NCBI RefSeq assembly: GCF_026151205.1
Contig: NC_087084.1
Span: 3,070,845-3,134,844, forward strand
Length of the DNA stretch: 64,000 nucleotides
Origin: Bolinopsis microptera
Lineage: Eukaryota > Ctenophora > Tentaculata > Lobata > Bolinopsidae
Reading direction: 5' to 3'
The notes under the pieces were generated by a model, which searched no databases, was not told the DNA's origin, and was given only the letters and a program-made list of their open reading frames with translations. Below are positions 32,579 through 42,660 of the stretch, piece after piece (the stretch's first letter is position 1; every line of letters starts with the position of its first letter). The translations under genes were made by a program, and so were the position numbers.

Positions 32579-35023
32579 CTACGAGCTAGTATCAGGAGAA
32601 TGTCCATTGCCACAGTTGGTCTTGTCAGTTACATGATTAAGGAGCTCAATCACCTCTTTAGTCATCGTAACACCCACCATCTTCCCTGAAATAATGAAAT
32701 GTTCAAACTTTAACATATCTTTGTTCTTTGTGATGTTGACTTGGTTACTGTTAGAATATCTAGTTAAAAGTTCAATGTACTAGACGTTTCGGTTTAATCT
32801 ATTGCAGGTCAATTACCTACCATAGTCCGTAGCACATGGCTTGTCATACGTTGTTATGGCATATGGACCTCAGGCTCATGCCGCGCGGCTGTATCGTGGC
32901 CACTTATTAGTCTAGTGAAAGGATGATAATTAATCACTCTACACTCGACTGTCACGTGACTTTTTCAACCCGCTCTCTAGCTGGTCCTAAACGACTATTC
33001 GAAACCCTAACCCTCTTATCTGATCCCAACCCTAACCCTAACCCAATCCTTAACAAAAGCATATGCTGAAACCTTAACCCTAACGAGAAATTAGACTAAC
33101 TTCCTTATACGGTCATATCACGTGATCGAGACAGTTTTTCGCCTATATCTCGTCAGGGGAGCATTTTAAACCTATGTCATGGGGGTGATTCGGAATCAGC
33201 GTCCGAAAATACATCGATTGAAGTTGGTTTCAACTGTCGGGGGCCCTTTTAGAACAATCTCGAAGATCGACTGTAGAGTGATTTAGTACGCTCGCTAGTG
33301 AAACGACAATGGGGGTCACGAGGTGATACAACCATATCATAGGCATAACCAAGACGCGCACCGTATCACCCGTAAAGTTACACTTATCTGCTGGGAAAAT
33401 GTTAAAGAATATTCCAGCCTAGAAGTAAAACCAAATTGAATTAAATATTAATAATAACCACTGATGCCATCCCAAATGTTTGTTAATCTCTTGGCCATGT
33501 TCCTCGTGAAAAGTTTATCTATGTAGTTCTCCGAGTACAGCATCAACCAGGGTCTATCTTCAACGGAGTCAAACAAGTCCAATATTTTTATCAACTTATC
33601 TGTGATCGTGTATCCCACCAGCCACTCTGAAATAATTCGTCATTTAAGGATGGTTTATCAATCTTTTATTTAACTTTAAGTGAAATGATGTAAAATTCGT
33701 GGAACTGAATCATATTAATGATAAGTAAAGAATTGGCCATTGTTTACGCCATGTTTATTACTATTAGTATTAGAAGTTTTATTACTATAATAAACATTAT
33801 AAGTTTGTACTTGTACCTGCTGCATCTTCCCAGCTTGAACGAAGAAGTTGGGCGTCTTCAGTTGTGAAGGTCCGGTTCAGGAATTTTTCCGAAAGGAAGA
33901 TATTCCAGTCCCATGTTCTGTTTTCACTGCCCGACATCTCCTCTAGCTCGTCGAGAGTAGAATTTAGTCTGGAAGAGATCTCATCCAGCTTCTGTTCCAC
34001 TTTTTCTTTGTTCTTTTGTGTCTCTTCTAGCTCACTGATAGTTGAATTTAGCTTTGTGCTGACATCCTCAAGCTCTGTCTCCATCGTATCTTTGTTCTTT
34101 TGTGTCTCCTCTAACTCACTGATAGTATAATTTAGCCTTGTGTTGACATCTTCAAGCTCTGTCTCCATCTCATTTTTCTCCCCCCGGGTGACCTCTAGCT
34201 CAGCAAGAGTGGCGTTAATTTTAGTTGAGAGCTTCTCCTCCATAGCTTCTTTTTCTGACCGAATTTGCTCCAGTTCTTGTCTAGAGTTCTTCAGTTCCTC
34301 AACAGTTTCATTCTGCTTATGCTGTAACTGCTTGATAATATTATGAGAACATTCCTCTAAATACATGTTGGTGGCTGCACCGCTCCTCTCCAGCTGAATC
34401 AGGTCTTCCCATTTTATAACTCGTGATGCCTCATGCTCATCTTTCTCTGCGACATGAGCACACATCCCTTTTTGCACCATTCTAGCTATCTCACTGGAAG
34501 TAAATTCTTTGGAGTAAAAGTTTAGGTACATCATTTCTCCCCCAAACCTGTTGTTACCTCCATCCCACATTCCCAGTCTTAGTTTCCCTCCGGTCCTTAG
34601 TGATCGGCCCGATGGCGTTTGCTGCGATCCGATAACTTTTCCGTTAACGTAGTTTCGCTGCTCTCTGGAAGACAGACTCCACGTCATACAAGCTAGAAAC
34701 CAAGTGCCTTTTGAAGGGAACCCACTGTTAAAGTGTCGCTGTGAACCGAAGATGCGAGTGTAATATCCATTTGCTATCATTGCCAGCTCACTGTTGTCAT
34801 GGTAGGTGAAGATAGTAGGGTGGGGGAATGACCCCAAGTCTTTAACCCACACACAAGCAGAGAAAGCAGTGGTCAGACGGCTCCAATCGGGATACGAATC
34901 AATATAATCATCATTAACCGTGTCAAACTTTATAGCTGTCATCTTCAGCCTCAGGAGAGTCTCTGTGGTCCCGAGAGATGGCACGATCAGCAGACTTAAA
35001 ATACTAAATATAAACAAGAACAT
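32579..35023 (-). CDS. Pentraxin-like coiled-coil secreted protein, copy C
   Basis: Exons on the minus strand: 35023-33817, 33626-33459, 32685-32579, all GT-AG with matching phases; 493 residues. The ATG starts a hydrophobic signal peptide (FLFIFSILSLLIVPSLG). The next 180 residues look like a pentraxin/LamG-type jelly roll: FSACVWVKD, TIFTYHDNSELAMIANG, TWFLACMTWSLSSRE, NYVNGKVIGSQQ, GGKLRLGMW, FGGEMMYLNFYSKE. The two Cys match the conserved pentraxin disulfide, and CMTWS fits the family signature C-x-[ST]-W-x-[ST], with Leu in place of the signature His. Then come about three 28-residue coiled-coil repeats with N-glycosylation sites and a short C-terminal domain. Probably a secreted oligomeric lectin-like protein; function is inference. 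Confidence 0.82.
33006..33090. repeat. Interstitial telomere-like CCCTAA block
   Basis: Several CCCTAA units ('aaccctaaccctaaccc' and degenerate neighbours) lie in the long intron 2 of copy C. The motif equals the TTAGGG telomere repeat common in animals. Confidence 0.8.
33150..33290. repeat. Dispersed repeat shared with 42165-42330
   Basis: 'gcattttaaacctatgtcat' followed by 'gggggtgattcggaatcagc' matches the sequence near 42190 with a few differences. No coding sense. The piece accounts for part of the extra length of intron 2 in copy C. Confidence 0.75.
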
Positions 35024-35513
35024 GATTTAATATCAACGAACGAATTGTAATGGTGTACGTTAGAAATGGTAGGTTTAGAGGGATCTCTCCACGTTGCTAA
35101 GTTCAGAAGGACCCTATAAATTTCGTTAACTTTGCATCTGAGTAATTACAGATAAGAATATACTGTCCTGAAGATGACTAGTGCTTCGGTGGAAGGAAGC
35201 GAAAACATTGAAAGCGGGCAGACTCATGCAACAAAAAATATTACTGTTGCTAAGTTTTACGGGATTACAGATTATAAACTTCATTTATCTCTCATTCATT
35301 ATTTGTGTAATTACAGATAAGAACATATAAGCCCTGAAGGTTACTAGCTCATAAATGGAAGGAAGTGGCAATGCAACATTTAAATTGGTTCAATGTCATG
35401 AAAATTTAGTACCTCCATTTTATGAAATTTCAAAATTTCAATGGGCATCTCGCATTTCAGGTTTACTGGGCGGCGCTCAGCCTGTCATTCCGCCGTATCT
35501 TTATGTTTATAGG

Positions 35514-35599
35514 GTCGTTCACATATTACGTAATCAGCCGATTATTTGACAATATTTTAATTCAAATTCCACTCGAAAAAAGTCAAGGGGGGGGGGGGG
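35514..35599. repeat. Dispersed element ending in poly-G (13)
   Basis: Nearly identical to 26742-26827 in the same position upstream of the gene, as expected if copies A and C share one duplication event. The G run differs in length (13 against 16). Confidence 0.75.
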
Positions 35600-36070
35600 T
35601 CCCGGGGTCTATCAAACAACTTACTCTTTCATATATTGTGGTTTGTTAACACTTTATTCCTGGTAACCTTGGTAACTTAAACGCTAACAGCAGCTAACTA
35701 TAGAGACACAAGATAATGGTTGGTAATCTTTGACTCCTGTTACATGTTAACCAATAAATCGGTCCTTAGAGTTAGCCGTCCAATGTCCATAATTTGATCA
35801 ATCGCTGATCGCAGTTTAGGCTATTTAAATTAGGTAAATTTTTTCATAAACTATACGGTCTCGAAGATCCTTGATTAATTTCATTCTATAATTGTTTCAA
35901 AGTTTGAATAGAAGATCGACCCAACGACAATATGATCTCTAAAATAAAAAGATCAGCATTTAATTCTTCATGAAGTGGTCCACTTCAAGTGGAATTCAAT
36001 AAAAAATTCATGATGATTAATTCTTACAAAATGTGTATATGGAGATTAGAAAGAAAACGAATACTGAATA

Positions 36071-36590
36071 TGATTTCTCTTGGAGAATTTCTCTTTAGAC
36101 TCTTAACTTGCGAACAAATTGAAGCAGCAAACTTTAGGCTAGAAACTTTATTGAATTGAAATAATCATTCCACGTAACAACGTCTTCTTCAGTTCTGTAA
36201 TAAAATTGTTAAACATGTGTAAAAATTAACGACGGAGAGAAATTTAAAATAACATTAAAAACAAAAACAGAGAAATAAAATTTACGAAATATGACCCAAA
36301 AATGTAATTGCAAAAAATGTCAAAACAACAAAAAATACGACAAGAAGAAATGTAAGCTAATACAACTAAATACTGTACTACTCATGATACTAAACTAATT
36401 AGTAAACGTAAAACTGGTTGTTCAGAATTCACAGTTCATGTGTAAAAACTAATGATAAAATCAGCACTTAAGCAACGATAACTCGGTTGTCATGGTTACT
36501 ATCCAAGATAGTCCTATCAATACATTATTTACTAGTTAAACATCGACTAAATATTTGTACAAATAACTCAACTCAGAACGATCATTCATT
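36071..36590. repeat. Left 520-bp inverted repeat of the Penelope-like element
   Basis: Reverse complement of 38661-39180; I found no mismatch in the parts compared. It contains the 3' end of the reading frame (last codons and stop at 36536) and the element's 3' untranslated region. Confidence 0.88.
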
Positions 36591-38764
36591 TCAGGACTTA
36601 ATCTCAATATATACATCGCTTCTACAATCTTTCTACGAACAGTTTTACTCTGTAAATCAAGTAACTTAAAAGATAAAACTGGGGTTCGGTTAGGATGTAG
36701 AGATGCGTAGTGCTGTCCAACCCCATTCTCTGGATGTGCTCTAGGATTCCTAGCAGCCTGTCTGTGCTCCATCAGACGAGCATGGAGGCTTCTCTCAGTT
36801 TCCCCACAGTATCTCTTACCACATAACTCGCAAGTAACTAAGTAAATAGCTCCTTTTGTTGAGCATGTTGTTCCTGTGAGTCTAGGGCAGATCTCACAAT
36901 TGTTAGGGTTACCAAGGTCACAAGTCTTCTTATCCAGTGGACGAGAGCGGCAGAAGATGTCCTGTAACTTCTTACCAGGTGTAAAAATAACTCTGATGGG
37001 GAGTTTGTTAGATTTTATGTAGTTGCGAATCTTATTACAAACTGTTCCAGAGATGAATGGTAAGGTGAGTGGGACAGAGTCAGGTGTGGTTTGACGTCTT
37101 CTCCTAGTCCTCCTGTTCCTTGCGTTATGACTCAGAGGTTGGTGTCCATTTTTCTTTAAGAGATCATCGATAATCTTAACTGAATGATCGAGTTCCTGGG
37201 GTCCTGAGGAAGCAATGGTGGCATTACGGTAGAAGTTCTTCTTACACTCCTCCTTCACTGAGTCCGGGTGGTGTGACTTCTGGTGTAATGTTATCCCCTT
37301 GTTCTGGGTTTTCCTGTAGAATCTGTGGTGCACTTTTCCTTCCTCATCGATCCGGATTTCCGTACTCAGGAACGGGACAAAATCCGCAGGGGTAGACGGG
37401 AACTCGATCTCCCACTTGATTCTGTTATCGGGATCCTGGTCGGCTATGCGTTGTAACATATCCAGTGCTTCTTCTCTGGATTTGGCTAAGGAACCAGCAT
37501 CATCTACATACCGTTTGTATAAGAACCGAACAGGGTTACTGATGTAATAACTGTCTAAATATATACTATTACGCTCGAATTTCCACATTCTAATAATCGC
37601 TACAGGAGGGGATGGTCTACAACCCATGAATAAACCTAAAAGTTGTTTATAAAGTCTCCCATTAAATGTAAAATAAGAATTCGTCAAAACTACTGTAAAG
37701 ATACCTCTAATTTCTGATAAACTTAAACAATACGTACTTAACTTACTCCAATGTTCTTCTGCAAATTCAATAACTGTCTCAATACACTCATTGATATTCA
37801 AATTCGTATACAAAGCTGATACATCCGCTGTAAAGAACTGTAAACCTTTAAGTTCACTCTCTGGTAGCCTACAGAGGATGTCCAGGTGGCTGTAGATATC
37901 GTACATATGAGTAGGTACTTCTCTCAACAAAGGACTGATAATGTCGGTAACTAACCAAGCCAACTTCTCTGTAGGTGAGCCACAACACGATACGATTGGT
38001 CTAACTTTCATATCCTCCAAGTTGATACGAGAGTAGTCAGTATCAGGTGGGAACTTGTGTGTCTTCACCAGGGTGTACATAGTAGGTAATGTAGAGTACG
38101 AGCTAATAAATAAATCCTCAATACGTGAGTCTAATTCCATATGGTTACTGCAAATAGTCCGCCACAACCTATTACACTCTGATTCAATATCTGCACATTT
38201 CTTGTTAATTTGATTCTGATACGTTATAGGAGTAGGTCGTTGAACAGGTCTGCGTACTCCGTAACTCAAACGGGTGGGCTCTACCCATTCGTAGACTCCA
38301 GAAGTGCTCTTGTTCAGGTGTTCGATCGTTAGCGTCCGGTACGTATCAACACTAGTCACGACAAACTCGCCACACTTATCAGACTTCGAGATGTGAATGT
38401 TCGGTCTTTCCTTGAGAGTACGTAGTCCAGTTCGCTGATTAAAAGTGAGGTTTGATGGTGGCTGGATATCTGGTGCTCTCAGGATGCTCATCATAAACCG
38501 GTTGAACAATTTCAAGTCCATCTCGAGTTGTGGATCTTCGTTCGGTGGTGCAGGGATGTAGGGTCGTTGAAACGGGCATTTCTTCTTGCGTGCTTGCCTG
38601 TACAAAGAATCTAACTGTCCTGGGTTCAGAGCTTCGTTATACGCACTTATACGCACATTCAATGAATGATCGTTCTGAGTTGAGTTATTTGTACAAATAT
38701 TTAGTCGATGTTTAACTAGTAAATAATGTATTGATAGGACTATCTTGGATAGTAACCATGACAA
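36536..38764 (-). CDS. Penelope-like reverse transcriptase with GIY-YIG endonuclease
   Basis: 742-codon uninterrupted frame. RT landmarks: KVRPIVSCCGSPTEK at about 253-267, motif A FFTADVSALYTNL at 310-322, motif B GLFMGCRPSPP at 377-387, catalytic YVDD at 419-422. A Cys-rich linker (CDLGNPNNCEICPRL) precedes the GIY-YIG endonuclease at about 638-692 (AIYLVTCELCGKRYCGETER, then SLHARLMEH and a conserved Asn at 680). This is the organisation of endonuclease-bearing Penelope-like elements, which use target-primed reverse transcription. There is no ATG before residue 82 (LEMDLKLF); the first 34 codons come from the inverted repeat and the frame starts with TTG, so the native N-terminus has been lost by 5' truncation. 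RT and endonuclease cores are complete. Confidence 0.92.
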   Translation of the reverse strand: MSWLLSKIVLSIHYLLVKHRLNICTNNSTQNDHSLNVRISAYNEALNPGQLDSLYRQARKKKCPFQRPYIPAPPNEDPQLEMDLKLFNRFMMSILRAPDIQPPSNLTFNQRTGLRTLKERPNIHISKSDKCGEFVVTSVDTYRTLTIEHLNKSTSGVYEWVEPTRLSYGVRRPVQRPTPITYQNQINKKCADIESECNRLWRTICSNHMELDSRIEDLFISSYSTLPTMYTLVKTHKFPPDTDYSRINLEDMKVRPIVSCCGSPTEKLAWLVTDIISPLLREVPTHMYDIYSHLDILCRLPESELKGLQFFTADVSALYTNLNINECIETVIEFAEEHWSKLSTYCLSLSEIRGIFTVVLTNSYFTFNGRLYKQLLGLFMGCRPSPPVAIIRMWKFERNSIYLDSYYISNPVRFLYKRYVDDAGSLAKSREEALDMLQRIADQDPDNRIKWEIEFPSTPADFVPFLSTEIRIDEEGKVHHRFYRKTQNKGITLHQKSHHPDSVKEECKKNFYRNATIASSGPQELDHSVKIIDDLLKKNGHQPLSHNARNRRTRRRRQTTPDSVPLTLPFISGTVCNKIRNYIKSNKLPIRVIFTPGKKLQDIFCRSRPLDKKTCDLGNPNNCEICPRLTGTTCSTKGAIYLVTCELCGKRYCGETERSLHARLMEHRQAARNPRAHPENGVGQHYASLHPNRTPVLSFKLLDLQSKTVRRKIVEAMYILRLSPEMNDRSELSYLYKYLVDV

Positions 38765-39180
38765 CCGAGTTATCGTTGCTTAAGTGCTGATTTTATCATT
38801 AGTTTTTACACATGAACTGTGAATTCTGAACAACCAGTTTTACGTTTACTAATTAGTTTAGTATCATGAGTAGTACAGTATTTAGTTGTATTAGCTTACA
38901 TTTCTTCTTGTCGTATTTTTTGTTGTTTTGACATTTTTTGCAATTACATTTTTGGGTCATATTTCGTAAATTTTATTTCTCTGTTTTTGTTTTTAATGTT
39001 ATTTTAAATTTCTCTCCGTCGTTAATTTTTACACATGTTTAACAATTTTATTACAGAACTGAAGAAGACGTTGTTACGTGGAATGATTATTTCAATTCAA
39101 TAAAGTTTCTAGCCTAAAGTTTGCTGCTTCAATTTGTTCGCAAGTTAAGAGTCTAAAGAGAAATTCTCCAAGAGAAATCA
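38661..39180. repeat. Right 520-bp inverted repeat of the Penelope-like element
   Basis: Inverted copy of the element's own 3' end placed at the 5' side. The open frame reads into it for 34 codons, which encode antisense of the C-terminal region rather than a native N-terminus. Confidence 0.88.
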
Positions 39181-39609
39181 AGTTCAAATGCGACTCATAA
39201 ATATAGCCCCCTTGAACTAGAATACTGAATAGCTGTGACATTTGGTAATCTCCATTAATAGCGAAGCTGTGACATTTAACTAAAATCCGTTAAATCAAGT
39301 CGATAACACTGAGTAATGTATAGATGCTTTTACCGCTTAAGTTGTTAGTTAAAAGGAAAAATCTTGTGAGCCATTGCTTGATCATATCTTTTTTAAAAGA
39401 TTAAAAGGGGACAAATAAATTTTACCCATTTCGTTCAGATAAGAACCATGCTTACTAAAAGAAAAAGTTGTTTTTAAAATTAATATGATTTTCGAAAAAT
39501 AATAGAAAAACAGTGTCTTAAATGACAAAGTTCCCTGCTCTGTGTAGTAAACAGAATTAAAACAGCTATTATAACCGTCCATTACTCCATTAATAGCGAA
39601 GTGTGGTAA

Positions 39610-41773
39610 CTATGGACTAGTATCAGGAGAATGTCCATTGCCACAGTTGGTCTTGTCAGTTATGTGATTAAGGAGCTCAATCACCTCTTTAGTCATCGTA
39701 ACACCAACCATCTTCCCTGAAATAAAGAAATGTACAAACTTTAACATACCTTTGTTCTTTGTGATGATGACCTGGTTAGTGTTAGAATATATAGTTAAAA
39801 GTTCATTGTACTAGACGTTTAATCTATTGCAGGTTTATTAACTACCATAGCATTGCTCTAACCAGAGCCCTCTCGCTTGCAGTAGCGCGCGACCGCCGTA
39901 GGCAACTTGTGAAACAAGTGACGAGCGCGTCACGCAGTACGCGTATACACATGGCTTTGTGAAACCATAGCACATACGCTTGTCATACGTTGTTATGGAC
40001 CTACCGCGCGGCTGTATAGTGTATCGTGGCCACTTATAAGTCTAGTGAAATGACAAATACAATGGGGGTCATGACGTGATACAAGTGAAATACAACCATA
40101 GGCATAACCAAGACGCGCACCGTATCACCCGTAAAGTTATACTTATCTGCTGGGAAAATATTAAAGCTTATTCCAGCCTTGAAGTAAAACCAAATTGAAT
40201 TAAATGTTAATGATAACCACTGATGCCATCCCAGATGTTTGTTAATCTCTTGGCCATGTTCCTCGTGAAAAGTTTGTCTATGTAGTTCTCCGAGTACAGC
40301 ATCAACCAGGATCTGTTTTCAACGGAGTCAAACAGGTCCAATATTTTTATCAACTTATCTGTGATCGTGTATCCCACCAGCCACTCTGAAATAATTTGTT
40401 ATTTAACGATGGCAGATTGAGATGGTTTATCAATATTTTATTTAAGTGGAATGATGTAAAATTCGTGGAACTGAATCATATTATTGATAAGTAAACAATT
40501 AGTGAATTAGCCATTGTTCATGCCATGTTTATTACTAATACTATTAGAAGTTTGATTACTATAATAAACATTAGAAGTTTGTACTTGTACCTGCTGCATC
40601 CTCCCAGCTTGAACGAAGAAGTTGTGCGTCTTCAGTAGTAAAGGTCCGGTTCAGGAATTCTTCCGAAAGGAAAATGTTCCAGTCCCATGTTCTGTATTCA
40701 CTGCCCGACATCTCCTCTAGCTCGTCAAGAGTAGAATTTAGTCTGGAAGAGATCTCATCCAGCTTCTGTTCCACCTTTTCTTTGTTCTTTTGTGTCTCTT
40801 CTAGCTCACTAATAGTTGCATTTAGCCTTGTGTTGACATCCTCAAGCTCTGTTTCCATCGTATGTTTGTTCTTTTGTGTCTCTTCTAGCTCACTGATAGT
40901 AGAATTCAGCCTTGTATTGACATCTTCCAGCTCTGTCTCCATCTCATTTTTCTCCTCCCGGGTGACTTCTAGCTCAGCAAGAGTGGCGTTCATTTTAGTT
41001 GAGAGCTTTTCCTCCATCTCTTCTTTTTCTAACCGAATGTTCTCTAGTTCTTGTCGGGAGTCCTTCAATTCCTCAATTACTTCGTTCTGCTTATTAATCG
41101 CATTAACTAGACATTCGTTTGCATACTCATATGTGTTGGTGGCTTTTCCACTCCTCTCTAGCTGAATCAGGTCTTCCCATTTTATAACTCGTGATGCCTC
41201 ATGCTCATCTTCCTCTGCGACAAGAGCACACATTCCTTTCTGTACCATTCTAGCTATCTCACTGGAAGTCAATTCTTTGGAGTAAAAGTTTAGGTACATC
41301 ATTTCTCCCCCAAACCTGAAGACGCTTGCATACCACATTCCCAGTTTTAGTTTCCCTCCGGTCCTTAGTGATCGGCCCGATGGCGTTTGCTGCGATCCGA
41401 TAACTTTTCCGTTGACGTAGTATCGCTGCTCTCTGGACGACAGACTCCACGTCATACAAGCTAGAAACCAAGTGCCTTTTGTTGGGAACCCGCTGTTAAA
41501 GTGTTGATATGCACTGAAGATGCCAGTGAAATATCCATTTGCCATCATTACCAGCTCATTAGTGTGGTAGCTAAAGATAGTATTGTAACCTGACCCCAAG
41601 TCTTTAACCCACACACAAGCAGAGAAAGCAGTGGTCAGACGGCTCCAATCGGGATAATATTCAATATTATCATCATTAACAGTAAACTTTATAGCTGTCA
41701 TCTTGAGGAGAGTCTCTGTGGTCCCGAGAGATGACATTATCAGCAGACTTAAAATACTAAATAACAAGATCAT
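39610..41773 (-). CDS. Pentraxin-like coiled-coil secreted protein, copy D
   Basis: Exons on the minus strand: 41773-40591, 40385-40218, 39716-39610; 485 residues, all phases consistent. Signal peptide residues 1-17 (ILLFSILSLLIMSSLG), pentraxin-like domain about 20-210 with Cys53 (ACVWVKD) and Cys106 (LACMTWS), a linker with Cys182 (KGMCALVAEEDE) and Cys221, then about three 28-residue heptad repeats (four heptads each) from about 277, ending EYRTWDWNIFLSEEFLNRTF. Exon 2 (WLVGYTITDKLIKILDLFDS) and exon 3 (KMVGVTMTKEVIELLNH, one Cys) form a compact C-terminal region. It differs from C mainly around the putative ligand face (YASVFRFGG for DGGNNRFGG), suggesting divergence of binding specificity. 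Confidence 0.82.
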
Positions 41774-42164
41774 GATTTAATATCAGCGAACGAATTGTAA
41801 TGGTGTACGTTAAAAATGGTAGGTTCTAGAGAATCTTTCCACGTTGCTAAGCTCTGAAGAACCCCACAAATTTCGTTAACTTTGCATCGGAGTAATTATA
41901 CAAATAAAATTATAAGAATATACTGTCCTGAAGTTGGAGGACTTCGCCGCTTCGACGCGCCGCGCAAACTAATTACAGCTAGATAAGAACATTAAATAAG
42001 CCCTGAAGGTTATTACTACTGCACTGTCTACTAGCTCATAAAATTAAATGGAAGGAAGGAAGTGGCAATGCAACATCTAAATTGGTTTAATGTCATGAAA
42101 ATTTAATACCTCCAGATCCATGGCCATTTTATTAAATTTCAAAATTTCAGTGACCAAAACGGAT

Positions 42165-42330
42165 TTTTGCCCATAACTCTCCAGGGAAGCATTTTAACCC
42201 TACGTCATGGGGGGTGATTCGGAATCAGCGTCCAAAAATACACCGATTTAGGTCACTTTCATGCCTAAAGGGCCTTTTCACAAGAATTTTCTTAAAATTT
42301 GGGCGAGCGATTTAGTAGGAGCGCATTCCG
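42165..42330. repeat. Dispersed repeat shared with 33150-33290
   Basis: Shares 'gtgattcggaatcagcgtcc' and flanking sequence with the intron 2 insertion of copy C. Here it sits upstream of copy D, so the family has spread within the cluster. Confidence 0.7.
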
Positions 42331-42352
42331 CCGTATCTTTATGTTTATGGGG

Positions 42353-42660
42353 TCGTTCACATATTACGTAATCAGCCGAGGGTCAGGGGGGTTTTTCCAA
42401 ATGCTTACGGTTGATTACGGGGGGGGGGGGGCGAAGGGGGGTTTGGTCCTTGATTACGTAATTACGTAATTACCCCGATCAATTAACCCCAGTGTAATTA
42501 CATGGGGGTCAATTGTCGGGGGGGGGGGGGGGGTCAATTGTCGGGAGTCACCGTCAATTGTCGTAATAAGTCCTAAATTTCGCGACAATTGACCCCAGTG
42601 TAATTACATAGGGGGTCAATTGTCGGGGCCGGGTCAATTGTCGCGGAACCGGGGGGGGGG
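42353..42660. repeat. Nested inverted repeats with poly-G runs
   Basis: The first part (42353-42470) is a dispersed TTACGTAA element with two G runs. The second part (42470-42650) has several copies of 'ggtcaattgtcg' and its complement 'cgacaattgacc', flanking 'ccagtgtaattacat', with further G runs of 12-17. Strong hairpin potential; no coding sense. These look like two small non-autonomous elements, one inserted beside the other. Confidence 0.7.

Larger units (their letters stand above)
36071..39219 (-). mobile_element. Penelope-like retroelement, GIY-YIG type, with inverted ends
   Basis: 3.15-kb insertion carrying one long reverse transcriptase/GIY-YIG frame on the minus strand. It is bounded by 520-bp inverted repeats (36071-36590 and 38661-39180) plus a 39-bp tail after the right one. 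The 12-mer 'gaatactgaata' occurs immediately before (36059-36070) and after (39220-39231), a likely target-site duplication. Flanking DNA matches other pentraxin units ('gaaaacgaata' then 'gctgtgac', as at 27280), so the insertion interrupts the 3' flank of copy D. Penelope-like elements are known for such inverted or partly duplicated structures. Identical repeats and an intact frame argue for recent insertion. Confidence 0.9.

Noticed and set aside
39181-39219. Possible hammerhead ribozyme in the Penelope-like element tail
   Set aside because: Such ribozymes are known in Penelope-like elements, and 'atgagtcgc' occurs in the tail on the element strand, but I could not find the full CUGAUGA and GAAAC core with matching stems.
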